The notes below the pieces were generated by a model, which saw nothing but the letters and a program-made list of their open reading frames with translations, was not told the DNA's origin and ran no database searches. Positions 1-7,328 of a stretch of DNA of 11,144 nucleotides are shown piece after piece (within the stretch, counting starts at the first letter, position 1; each line of letters starts with the position of its first letter). Source of the stretch: JAEHDI01 sp035455185 (GTDB lineage Bacteria > Acidobacteriota > Terriglobia > Bryobacterales > Bryobacteraceae); the NCBI GenBank assembly GCA_035455185.1, contig DATIFQ010000158.1, positions 1 to 11,144 on the forward strand, in the 5' to 3' direction. The position numbers and the translations under genes were made by a program.

Positions 1-266
1 CCATCAGTAAGTTCAACACCTATATTCTCGAGTCGGATTCCGTCACCGGCCCCTGGCGCCTCGTCACGTACATGAAGGACTTCGGCCAGCAGGCCTACTT
101 CGTCAACATCCCCTCGAAGTTCATCAACCCGGACGGGCGCACCTTCTGGCTGATGTACGCCGCCAATTTCTCCAACGGCAACAAGAACTGGCACACCAAC
201 CACCAGCCCGATCCCCCCGGCAGCCGCTACGGCATGTGCCTTCAGGAAGTCCGGCTTGGGGCGTAG
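1..266 (+). CDS. C-terminal end of a probable beta-propeller (glycosidase-like) protein, 5' truncated
   Basis: The frame is open from base 3 to the TAG at 264-266, giving 87 residues of a protein whose start lies left of the window. The residues include SVTGPW, FGQQAYFVNIPSKF, DGRTFWLMYAANF and a terminal EVRLGA. Alternating aromatic strands and a 'TGPW' blade turn followed by a 'PSKF...DGRTFWL' strand are what I associate with five-bladed propeller proteins related to glycoside hydrolases or DUF4185-type proteins. That family link is from memory and uncertain. No catalytic residue can be assigned from this fragment. The gene ends about 170 nt before the activase gene, and I see no strong terminator right after its stop; the palindrome at 357-376 followed by TTTGTTAT could serve as a weak one. 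Coding is well supported; function is not. Confidence 0.6.
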   Translation, partial: ISKFNTYILESDSVTGPWRLVTYMKDFGQQAYFVNIPSKFINPDGRTFWLMYAANFSNGNKNWHTNHQPDPPGSRYGMCLQEVRLGA

Positions 267-356
267 GACTTCTGTCCTGCGTCCGTGCGGTTGCCCGCCC
301 GGCCTCTTCTTTTCCCCGTTCACCCCCCGAACTCGTCCGCCCAATGTACAAAAGGT

Positions 357-376
357 GCATTTCAGGTCTGAAATGC
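357..376. promoter_or_regulatory. Perfect 8-bp-arm palindrome upstream of the activase gene (operator or weak terminator)
   Basis: GCATTTCA (357-364), a 4-nt centre GGTC, then TGAAATGC (369-376) form a perfect inverted repeat. It ends one base before the candidate -35 box at 378. This placement is typical of a repressor operator. The downstream bases TTTGTTAT (377-384) are T-rich, so the same element could instead be a weak intrinsic terminator for the upstream gene, but the stem has only three G:C pairs. The repeat is seen directly; either role is inference. Confidence 0.5.
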
Positions 377-377
377 T

Positions 378-404
378 TTGTTATCAAGAGGTTTGTAGTA
401 TGAT
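378..404 (+). promoter_or_regulatory. Candidate sigma-70-type promoter for the activase operon
   Basis: TTGTTA (378-383) and TATGAT (399-404) resemble -35 and -10 hexamers with a 15-nt spacer, shorter than the ideal 17. The -10 matches TATAAT at five of six bases. Transcription would start near 411, about 28 nt before the ATG at 439. It lies in the most AT-rich stretch of the leader and directly follows the 357-376 palindrome. No experimental support. Confidence 0.35.
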
Positions 405-438
405 TTGATGGCAGAGGAACATTTCCGGAGCGGGCCTC

Positions 439-3400
439 ATGAGTGTGAACATCGGCTTGGACATCGGAGCAATCAGCCTGAAATTGGCGGCCCTCGGGAA
501 ACCGGAAGACCGTCCCATCCTGGCGTCCCTCTGCGCCGACAAGCCGGCGTTCCGCCTCATCGACTGGCTGGCCCCTGACGGGCGCCGCCTGCCGCTGGTC
601 CTCTCCGATTACCGCCGCATCGCCGGCAGCCCCATTCAGTCGACCTTCGACCTTCTCCAGGAGTTCTATGATGCCGTTTCCGAGCGCCGCATCGAGGGCA
701 TCCGGGTCACCGGTTCAGGCAGCCGCACCATCGCGAAGATCCTCGGCATCTACTTCGAGAACGAGTTCAAAGCGATCGCCCGAATGATCGGGGCCTTCTA
801 TCCGCAAGTCCGAACTGTATTCGAAATCGGCGGCGAAAGCTCGAAGTACATTCGCCTGGAGCCTCAGCCCGACCACGCCGGCACGGGCATTGTGGATTAC
901 GACCGAAGCGGTGAGTGCGCCGCCGGAACCGGCTCGTTCCTCGACCAGCAGGCCCTTCGCATGAATTACTCCGTTGAGGAGATCGGCTCGGTCGTCTGCA
1001 CAGCCAGTTGCGCCGCCCGCATCGCCGGGCGCTGCTCCGTTTTCGCCAAGTCCGACATGATCCACGCCCAGCAGAAGGGCTACACCCCGGCGGAGATCCT
1101 GCGCGGCCTGTGCGATGCCGTCGCCCGCAATTTCAAGTCGAGCATCGTGAAGGCTCGTGCCGCCGTGCCTCCCGTCGCGTTCATCGGCGCGGTCTCCCAG
1201 AACTACGGCGTCACCGCCGCCGTCCGGGAGGTCTTCAAGCTTGGCGAGAACGACCTCGTTGTTCCTGAGCTCTACGCCTGGTGCGGCGCCATCGGCACCG
1301 CCATCCTGGAGACCGAGGAACGCAAGAAGCGCTCCATGCGGGACATCCATCGGCTTGACCAGCATGAATCAGAGGTCCGGATGCAAGAGAGTCGGCCGCT
1401 CTGCACCGGTCACGTTCTCCAGCTTCGCAACCGCGTCGGGCAGTACGTCGCCCCCGCCGGCGACGTGCCGATTCCCACTTATCTCGGCATCGACATCGGC
1501 TCCGTTTCCACCAACGTCGTGGTGATGGATGAATTCGGCGCCGTAATTCACGACGTCTACCTGCGTACCGCCGGCAGGCCCATCGAAGCCGTCCAGCAGG
1601 GACTGACCGAAGTATATGAGAAGTGGGGCAACCGCCTCGTCATTCAGGGAGTCGGCACCACCGGCTCCGGCCGGGAGCTGATCGCCGAGCTCGTTGGCGC
1701 CGACGTGGTCAACGACGAGATCACCGCCCACAAGACCGGCGCTGTCCACATCAGCAACACCCTCGGCGGCGAAATGGTGGACACCATCTTCGAAATCGGC
1801 GGCCAGGACTCGAAGTTCATTTCCATTGAGAACGGGGTTGTCGTCGACTTTGCCATGAACGAGGCCTGCGCCGCAGGCACTGGCTCCTTCCTCGAAGAGC
1901 AAGCCGACAAGCTCGGCATCAGCATCAAGGGCGAATTCGCCCGCCTCGCGCTCTCCTCTGAGGCCCCCACGCGCCTCGGCGAGCGCTGCACCGTCTTCAT
2001 GGAGCGCGACGTCACCTCCTGGCTTCACAAGGGCGAGACGGTGCCCAACCTCGTCGCCGGTCTGGCGTATTCGATCGCCCTCAACTACCTGAACCGCGTC
2101 GTTCGCGGCCGGAAAATCGGCAATGTCATCTATTTCCAGGGCGGCACGGCGTACAACGACGCCGTCACCGCCGCCTTCGCCAGCGTCCTCGGCAAGAAGA
2201 TCACCGTTCCCCCGTACAACGGCGTCATGGGCGCCATCGGCATGGCCCTGGTCGCGCGGCAGTGGCATCTAGCTACGGACGGAAAATCGATGTTCCGTGG
2301 CTATGACCTGTCGCGGCTCAAGATGAGTTCCCGCGACTTTGTCTGCAAGGCCTGCTCGAATTACTGCGATATCAAGGAATTCACCATCGAGGGCCACAAG
2401 AGTTACTGGGGCGATAAGTGCTCAGATAAGTTCCGTAAGCCGTCTAACACCGGCCGTAAGCCCGTCATCGAAGATCTGTTTGAATACCGTGAAGCAGTCA
2501 TCGAGGAAATCACCAACAGCTCGAAGCCGGGTGCGCCCGCCCGCGGCATAAAGATTGGCATCCCCCGAGCGATGGCTACTTTTGACCGTTACCCCTTCTG
2601 GCAGCGCTATTTCAGCGACCTCGGTTTTGAGGTCCTGCTCTCGCCGCAGACGGATCCGAAAATCGCCGCCCAGGGTGTCGAGATGGCCCTCGCGCAGCCC
2701 TGCTACCCCATCCAGGTGGCACACGGACACGCCCTCGCACTGCTCAACGCGGGCGTGGACTACGTGCTCGCGCCCAACATTCTCGACGCCGAGACCCACG
2801 AAGCCGCCTCCTGCGTGGCGCACTTCTGCCCCTGGAATCAGACGCTTCCCTACGTGCTTCAGTCGGCGCCCAAACTCGAGGATCACGCGGAGCGCTTCCT
2901 CGTGCCGACGGTCCATTTCCGCCTTGGCCGCGAGTGCGTGAAGAAGTCTCTGGCGGAAGCGCTGCGGAAGCTGGGCGTTCAGCGACGTGCCAGCGACCGC
3001 GCCGTCGACGCCGCCTACGCCGCCCAGCGAGAGTTTCAGGATCGGCTCATCGAAGCCGGCCGGCGCGCCATCGCCACGCTGGAGACCTCGGGCGAGCCCG
3101 GTCTCGTCCTCGTCGGCCGCGGCTACAACATCTACGATCGCAACATCAACTGCGACATCCCGCGGAAGCTTCGCCACCGGTACGGCGCCAACGTCATCCC
3201 CATCGACTTTCTGGTGACCGGAAGGGAACTCGTCGACGACCTGCATCCGAACATGTACTGGACGTCGGGCCAGAAGATACTTTCCGCCGCTCGCATCGTG
3301 GCGGAAGCGAGAAACCTCCACCTCGTCTACATCACCAACTTCAAATGTGGGCCCGACTCCTACATTAAGCACTTCACCCGCGAGGCCGCCGGAGCGCCCA

Positions 3401-3540
3401 TGCTGGTGTTGCAGTTCGACGGCCACGGCAACGACGCCGGCTACATGACGCGCTGCGAGGCGTATCTCGACAGCAAAGGGATTCTGCGATGCTATCAATC
3501 GGGACAGGAAGCCAGCCAGTTGGCGGCGAGCACCCACTAA
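439..3540 (+). CDS. Acyl-CoA dehydratase activase-like protein: two BadF/HgdC ATPase domains + DUF2229 + HgdB-like region
   Basis: This 1033-aa protein belongs to the BadF/BadG/BcrA/BcrD/HgdC family of ATPases, which use ATP hydrolysis to push a low-potential electron into 2-hydroxyacyl-CoA dehydratases, benzoyl-CoA reductases or double-cubane cluster proteins. Two ASKHA domains are visible. Domain 1 (about 4-295) has a DIG phosphate loop at 8-10, GSGS near 92, GGESSK at 131-136, and cysteines C160 (ECAAGTGSF) and C199 (RCSVF). Domain 2 (about 347-610) has DIG at 352-354, GGQDSK at 454-459, and C477 and C517. The 39-40 residue spacing matches the cysteines that bridge the activase-dimer [4Fe-4S] cluster in HgdC. 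Residues 635-661 hold a cysteine cluster (C636, C639, C643, C661) typical of DUF2229. The C-terminal part (about 705-1010) is HgdB-like, with C755, C792, C797 and the NFKCGPDS motif (C970). The ATG at 439 has GGAG at 427-430 with an 8-nt spacer. The gene overlaps the next by 52 nt. It is cytoplasmic and its substrate is unknown. Confidence 0.92.
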   Translation: MSVNIGLDIGAISLKLAALGKPEDRPILASLCADKPAFRLIDWLAPDGRRLPLVLSDYRRIAGSPIQSTFDLLQEFYDAVSERRIEGIRVTGSGSRTIAKILGIYFENEFKAIARMIGAFYPQVRTVFEIGGESSKYIRLEPQPDHAGTGIVDYDRSGECAAGTGSFLDQQALRMNYSVEEIGSVVCTASCAARIAGRCSVFAKSDMIHAQQKGYTPAEILRGLCDAVARNFKSSIVKARAAVPPVAFIGAVSQNYGVTAAVREVFKLGENDLVVPELYAWCGAIGTAILETEERKKRSMRDIHRLDQHESEVRMQESRPLCTGHVLQLRNRVGQYVAPAGDVPIPTYLGIDIGSVSTNVVVMDEFGAVIHDVYLRTAGRPIEAVQQGLTEVYEKWGNRLVIQGVGTTGSGRELIAELVGADVVNDEITAHKTGAVHISNTLGGEMVDTIFEIGGQDSKFISIENGVVVDFAMNEACAAGTGSFLEEQADKLGISIKGEFARLALSSEAPTRLGERCTVFMERDVTSWLHKGETVPNLVAGLAYSIALNYLNRVVRGRKIGNVIYFQGGTAYNDAVTAAFASVLGKKITVPPYNGVMGAIGMALVARQWHLATDGKSMFRGYDLSRLKMSSRDFVCKACSNYCDIKEFTIEGHKSYWGDKCSDKFRKPSNTGRKPVIEDLFEYREAVIEEITNSSKPGAPARGIKIGIPRAMATFDRYPFWQRYFSDLGFEVLLSPQTDPKIAAQGVEMALAQPCYPIQVAHGHALALLNAGVDYVLAPNILDAETHEAASCVAHFCPWNQTLPYVLQSAPKLEDHAERFLVPTVHFRLGRECVKKSLAEALRKLGVQRRASDRAVDAAYAAQREFQDRLIEAGRRAIATLETSGEPGLVLVGRGYNIYDRNINCDIPRKLRHRYGANVIPIDFLVTGRELVDDLHPNMYWTSGQKILSAARIVAEARNLHLVYITNFKCGPDSYIKHFTREAAGAPMLVLQFDGHGNDAGYMTRCEAYLDSKGILRCYQSGQEASQLAASTH
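3475..3480 (+). promoter_or_regulatory. Ribosome binding site supporting the overlapping start at 3489
   Basis: AAAGGG (3475-3480), continued as AAGGGA, lies 8 nt before the ATG at 3489, inside the coding end of the activase gene. It is a moderate Shine-Dalgarno match. Its presence favours independent, coupled initiation of the second gene over a broken single reading frame. Confidence 0.4.
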
Positions 3541-4778
3541 GAGGGAAAAAGGTCTACATCCCGCCGATGGCTTACGGCAGCGGCCGTGCATTCGCCGCCG
3601 TCTTCCGAGCCATCGGCCTCGATGCCGACATCGTTCCGCCCTCCGACGACCGCACCCGGGAACTCGGCGCGCGTTACACCTCCGGCGACGAGTGCTACCC
3701 GGCCAAGGTCACCGTTGGCGACTTCATGAAGCTGCTCGAACAGCCGGACGCGGACCCTTCGCGGATCGCTTTGTTCATGCCCACCGCCGACGGACCGTGC
3801 CGCTTCGGCCAGTACGCTCCCTACCTCCGCCGGATCCTTGACGGCGCCGGATACTCGAACACCCAGGTTCTGTCTCCTTCCAGCAAGAACGCTTACGACG
3901 GTTTGGGAAATCTGTCGCGCCCGTTCGTCCGCACCGGATGGCGGGCTTTGCTTTCGGCGGACATCCTTCAGAAGCTCCTGCTGAAATACCGCCCCTACGA
4001 ACGCCAAAAGGGCGAAACGGATACTGTGTACGAAAGTTGCCTCGGCGATCTCTGCTCGGCCATCGAGAAGTCCCCTACCGACCCGCCGGTCCAGCTACGC
4101 GCCATCCGCGATGCCCTCATCCGCTGCCGCGACCGGTTCCGTGCAATTCCGGTAAACCGCGACACGACAACCCCGCTGATTGGCGTGGTCGGCGAGATTT
4201 TCTGCCGGCTCCATACGTTCTCCAACGAAAATCTCGTGCGCTGCCTCGAGGAGTATGGTGGCGAGGCGTGGCTCTCCGACATCACCGAGTGGGTCTGGTA
4301 TACAACGGCGGAGCAGTTTCGAAAGCTCCGCCTCGAAGGGAATCTCATCTCGAAGGAGGGACTTGGCGCCTGGATTCGCAGCCAGGTCCAGCACCGCGAT
4401 GAGAAGGCCCTGGTCGAGCCGTTCCGCGAGGACTTTGTCGGCTACGAGGAGCCGGATATCCACGAGGTGCTCGAGTACGCGCAGCCTTACCTACCGCAGG
4501 ACGGGGCCATGGGAGAGATGGTGCTTAACGTCGGCAAGGTCGTCTATCTCGCGAAGAAAGGCGCCGACGGCATCATCGACATCAGCCCGTTCACCTGCAT
4601 GAACGGTATAGTCTGCGAAGCCATCTACCCGCGCCTCAGCCGCGACCTCGGTGGTATCCCGATCCGGAACTTCTACTTCGACGGTACCCAGTCCGACCTC
4701 GACCGCGACCTCGGCGTCTACCTCGAGCTCGCCCGCAGCTACCAGCGCCGCAAGAAGCACCACCGCCCCGCGGCATAG
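3489..4778 (+). CDS. HgdB-like / 2-hydroxyacyl-CoA dehydratase-related protein (COG3581 type)
   Basis: This 429-aa protein corresponds to the C-terminal part of the large single-chain activase/dehydratase proteins found in other bacteria. Family features visible are the opening VYIPPM strand, TSGDECYPAKVT (C69), TADGPCRFGQY (C104), a central cysteine pair (C184, C189), GEIFCRLHTFSN (C239) and SPFTCMNGIVCEA (C370, C376). Several of these cysteines are likely iron-sulfur ligands, by analogy with HgdA/HgdB-type subunits; the reaction is unknown. It probably forms a complex with the upstream activase. The ATG at 3489 is preferred because it includes the GKKVYIPPM segment and has AAAGGG upstream. 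The next in-frame ATG at 3567 falls inside that motif and has no well-placed ribosome binding site. The 52-nt overlap in a -1 relation to the upstream frame implies translational coupling, or a frameshift splitting one ancestral chain. I found no terminator in the 87 nt before the convergent decarboxylase gene. Confidence 0.88.
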   Translation: MLSIGTGSQPVGGEHPLRGKKVYIPPMAYGSGRAFAAVFRAIGLDADIVPPSDDRTRELGARYTSGDECYPAKVTVGDFMKLLEQPDADPSRIALFMPTADGPCRFGQYAPYLRRILDGAGYSNTQVLSPSSKNAYDGLGNLSRPFVRTGWRALLSADILQKLLLKYRPYERQKGETDTVYESCLGDLCSAIEKSPTDPPVQLRAIRDALIRCRDRFRAIPVNRDTTTPLIGVVGEIFCRLHTFSNENLVRCLEEYGGEAWLSDITEWVWYTTAEQFRKLRLEGNLISKEGLGAWIRSQVQHRDEKALVEPFREDFVGYEEPDIHEVLEYAQPYLPQDGAMGEMVLNVGKVVYLAKKGADGIIDISPFTCMNGIVCEAIYPRLSRDLGGIPIRNFYFDGTQSDLDRDLGVYLELARSYQRRKKHHRPAA

Positions 4779-4865
4779 CTGCTCACTGGCTCAAATCTGG
4801 TCCCACTTCGCATGCGGTTACCGAGCCGCGACCAAAGGGAGCTGTCACCCCGCCGGCCTTATTCG

Positions 4866-6251
4866 CTACCCCGGTATGCTCTGGCAGATCAGGTCCCAGA
4901 TTTCGTCGATGTCTTGCTGAGTCGTGTTGAAGTTGCCGATCGCGAAGCGAATGACATACTGCCCGTTAAGTACGGTGTGAGACAGAAACGCCTTCCCGGT
5001 TGCGTTGACCCTGTCGAGCAGCGTTCGGTTCTCCTCGTCCGATCCTTTGTACCGGAAGCAGACCAGCGAGAAGTGCACCGGCGCGACGCGCTCGAAGCGA
5101 GGGTCGGCGTCGACGGCCTTGGCGATGCGCTCCCCAAAAGCAATGTCGCGCCGCAGGATGCCGGCGACCCCCTCCCAGCCGTAGTAGCGCATGACGAACC
5201 ACAGTTTGAGCGAGCGGAAGCGCCGGCCCATGGCTAGCGAGTAGTCCATCAAGTTGGTCGCCACGCTATCCTGGCTTGTGCGCAGGTACTCGGGCACAAG
5301 GGTGAAGGCGCGCCGCAGGATGTCTGGCCGGCGGGTGAAAAAGGCGCTCAGGTCGCTTGGGGTCAGGAGCCACTTGTGCGGGTTCGTCACCAGTGAGTGG
5401 GCCCTTTCGGCGCCTTCCAAGATCCAGCGTCGCTCTGGAAGGATCGCGGCCGGGCCGGCGTACGCCGCATCGACGTGGAGCCACAAGCCGTACTCTTCGG
5501 CCACTTCGGCGATCGGGATGACCGGGTCAACGCTGCCCGCGGAGGTGGTCCCAACCGTCGCCACCACGCAGAACGGTTTCTTACCAGCCTGGCGGTCTGC
5601 TTCGATCGCCTCTCTGAGCAGACCGGGCTTCATCCGAAACTCGGAGTCCGTCCCGATCTTGCGCACGTTATCCTGGCCGATGCCGACCGCGATAGCTCCC
5701 TTTTCGATCGAGGAATGCGCGTGCTCGGAGGCGTAAAGCGTAAGACTCCGCGACCCGCCTTTCGTGCGGACCTCGGGGTCGGCCATCTCCCTGGCGGCTG
5801 CGATGGCGTGCACGACGGCAACCGAGGCCGTGTCGTAGATGATGCCGAAGAATCCCTCCGGCAGACCGAGCCACTGCCGCAGCCAGCTCAGCGTCACGCC
5901 CTCCATCTCGGTGTTGGCGGGGGAGCTTTTCCAGACGATAGCGTTGGTGTTGAGCGCCGCCGAGAGCATCTCTCCCAGAACCCCGGGCGGTGAACTCGAG
6001 CTCGGGAAGTACGCCATGAAGCGGGGATGATTCCAGTGTGTGACGGCCGGGACAACCAGTTTATGAAAGTCGGACAGAATTGCGTCGAGGCACTCACCCT
6101 TGGCCGGCGCGGAAGACGGAAGACGTTTGGTCAGGTCCCCAGGCTGCATGTCGGGAAGAACGGGGAACTTCCTGGGGTTATCGAGATAATCCGCGATCCA
6201 GTCCACGATTTCGTGACCGGCTCGCCGGAAATCATCTGTAGATTTGCTCAT
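4866..6251 (-). CDS. Group II PLP-dependent L-amino-acid (aromatic-type) decarboxylase
   Basis: This 461-aa protein is full length for the aromatic-L-amino-acid / glutamate / diaminobutyrate decarboxylase family (about 450-500 aa). It should convert an amino acid to the amine and CO2 using pyridoxal phosphate. Landmarks align with human DOPA decarboxylase at a constant offset of ten. NPHKW carries the Schiff-base lysine K293 (K303 in human), DAAYAG carries D261 that binds the pyridine nitrogen (D271), H179 in EHAHSS stacks on the cofactor (H192), T236 equals T246, and Y322 in PEYL equals the catalytic-loop Y332. The N-terminal motif HWNHPRFMAYFP (72-83) and GRRFRSLK (342-349) are also typical. 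The human numbering is from memory. The substrate (tryptophan, tyrosine, DOPA or other) cannot be read from sequence. The start matches the usual family N-terminus (FRRAGHEIVDWIADYL), but I see no clear Shine-Dalgarno upstream. It lies 110 nt downstream of the zinc peptidase gene on the same strand and is likely a separate unit. Confidence 0.92.
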   Translation of the reverse strand: MSKSTDDFRRAGHEIVDWIADYLDNPRKFPVLPDMQPGDLTKRLPSSAPAKGECLDAILSDFHKLVVPAVTHWNHPRFMAYFPSSSSPPGVLGEMLSAALNTNAIVWKSSPANTEMEGVTLSWLRQWLGLPEGFFGIIYDTASVAVVHAIAAAREMADPEVRTKGGSRSLTLYASEHAHSSIEKGAIAVGIGQDNVRKIGTDSEFRMKPGLLREAIEADRQAGKKPFCVVATVGTTSAGSVDPVIPIAEVAEEYGLWLHVDAAYAGPAAILPERRWILEGAERAHSLVTNPHKWLLTPSDLSAFFTRRPDILRRAFTLVPEYLRTSQDSVATNLMDYSLAMGRRFRSLKLWFVMRYYGWEGVAGILRRDIAFGERIAKAVDADPRFERVAPVHFSLVCFRYKGSDEENRTLLDRVNATGKAFLSHTVLNGQYVIRFAIGNFNTTQQDIDEIWDLICQSIPG

Positions 6252-6361
6252 CGGATTTGAAAGATGCCGGAGGCGGCAACCTTCCAGTTTCCATCAAATC
6301 TACAGTGCGCTGCAGACGGTAGGGAGCGGCGCCCCTTCGAGTTCTTTCGGCACCCTGCCCC

Positions 6362-7186
6362 TTAGTTGAACGTCTCGCACGTGCCGGCGTCGCCCCGCTC
6401 ATAACCGCGACTGAACCACTGCATCCGTTGTGCGGATGTCCCATGCGTGAAGCTCTCCGGGTGGACCCGTCCCATCGCCTCCTTTTGTATCCTGTCGTCA
6501 CCCACCGCCGCCGCCGCTCCGAGACCGCTCTCGAGATCACCCGATTCCAGAAGTTGCCGTTGCGCAGTCGAATGCGCCCATACCCCTGCTAGACAGTCGG
6601 CCTGCAATTCCATCTTCACGCTCAATTCGTTCGCCGACGAAGGGTCCTGACGCTGCAAGGCCCTCAGCCGCCGCTCGATTCCCAAGACGTTCTGAACGTG
6701 GTGGCCGATCTCATGGGCAACCACGTACGCCGCCGCAAATTCGCCGGGCGCCCGGAACCGCGTGCGCAGTTCGTCGAAGAATCCCAGGTCGAGATACACT
6801 TTCTCGTCGGCCGGACAATAAAACGGACCCGCCGAAGATTCCGCCGCCCCGCATGCCGACTGTACCCCATCCCGGAACAGGACAAGCTTCGCCTTTCGAT
6901 AATTCCCCATCTGCTGGCCCCAAACCGATTGCGCATCGTCCAGCACGAAGCTGACAAATTCCACCGACTCCTGCTCCCGTGCGTCCCGCAGTGGATCGGG
7001 TACGGACGGAGCCGTTCCTTCACCAACGGACATGAACGGAGAGATCAGATCGGTCTTGAAAACCAGGCTGAGCACGCCGAGTACGACTAAGCCGCCCAGT
7101 CCTAGCGCCACACGGGGCCTCCGGCCGCCACCGGATGACCGCAAATCCTCGATATCCCCGCTGACATTGCCCCGTCTCCATCGCAT
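6362..7186 (-). CDS. Neutral zinc metallopeptidase, KPN_02809/YpfJ family (PF04228), membrane-anchored
   Basis: This 274-aa protein is close to the usual 280-300 aa of the family. It starts with the family-type basic N-terminus (MRWRRGN...IEDLRSSGGG), followed by one hydrophobic segment at about 27-43 that should anchor it in the cytoplasmic membrane with the catalytic domain outside. The zinc site is AHEIGHHVQ (H158, E159, H162), and a probable third ligand E193 sits in KMELQADCLAGVW. C112 and C124, flanking a short hydrophilic loop before YLDLGFFDEL, could form a disulphide. The C-terminal FTHGTSAQRMQWFSRGYERGD is a family signature. The physiological substrate is unknown; the family is described mostly from structural genomics and annotation. 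The ATG at 7186-7184 has only a weak GAGTGGG ribosome binding match. The gene diverges from the S15 hydrolase gene across a 146-nt spacer. Confidence 0.93.
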   Translation of the reverse strand: MRWRRGNVSGDIEDLRSSGGGRRPRVALGLGGLVVLGVLSLVFKTDLISPFMSVGEGTAPSVPDPLRDAREQESVEFVSFVLDDAQSVWGQQMGNYRKAKLVLFRDGVQSACGAAESSAGPFYCPADEKVYLDLGFFDELRTRFRAPGEFAAAYVVAHEIGHHVQNVLGIERRLRALQRQDPSSANELSVKMELQADCLAGVWAHSTAQRQLLESGDLESGLGAAAAVGDDRIQKEAMGRVHPESFTHGTSAQRMQWFSRGYERGDAGTCETFN

Positions 7187-7244
7187 AAGCCCACTCTACA
7201 CGCTTCCGGCAACGAAGGCACAGGCAACTCGCACGGGCTTAGGA

Positions 7245-7269
7245 TGTCAATGCAGCGTATACTTTGACA
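7245..7269. promoter_or_regulatory. Divergent TGTCAA-N13-TTGACA inverted repeat between the peptidase and hydrolase genes
   Basis: TGTCAA (7245-7250; TTGACA on the - strand) and TTGACA (7264-7269) are exact inverted hexamers 13 nt apart. A TATACT (7258-7263) that resembles a -10 box lies between them. Each could be the -35 box of a divergent promoter, but I find no good -10 hexamer 16-18 nt beyond either one. A palindromic regulator site is the alternative reading. The repeat is directly visible; its role is inference. Confidence 0.35.
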
Positions 7270-7322
7270 GGACTCCGAAGTTCCACATTGAAGTCTGCGG
7301 ACTATGCTCGAACTTACCTCAG

Positions 7323-7328
7323 AGGAGG
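7323..7328 (+). promoter_or_regulatory. Strong ribosome binding site fixing the S15 hydrolase start at 7333
   Basis: AGGAGG (7323-7328), within AGAGGAGGG, precedes the ATG at 7333 by 4 nt. It selects this ATG over an in-frame TTG at 7264, which lacks a ribosome site and would bury the signal peptide behind 23 extra residues. Confidence 0.8.

Noticed and set aside
124..387. 87-codon antisense frame at the left end
   Set aside because: Arginine- and glycine-rich translation crossing the stop and leader of the + strand gene; no motif or ribosome site.
2422..3591. 389-codon antisense frame over the activase gene
   Set aside because: Shadow of the coding strand; valine-, aspartate- and arginine-biased translation without family motifs. 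The same holds for the antisense frames at 715-1365 and 1369-2268.
4779..4865. Possible terminator between the convergent HgdB-like and decarboxylase genes
   Set aside because: Only 4-5 bp imperfect stems (for example GCGG/CCGC) and no T-run on either strand.
6265..6278. TGCCG/CGGCA mini-hairpin in the decarboxylase leader, considered as a riboswitch-like or attenuator element
   Set aside because: Only a 5-bp stem with a 4-nt loop, no T-tract, and no ribosome binding site nearby to sequester.
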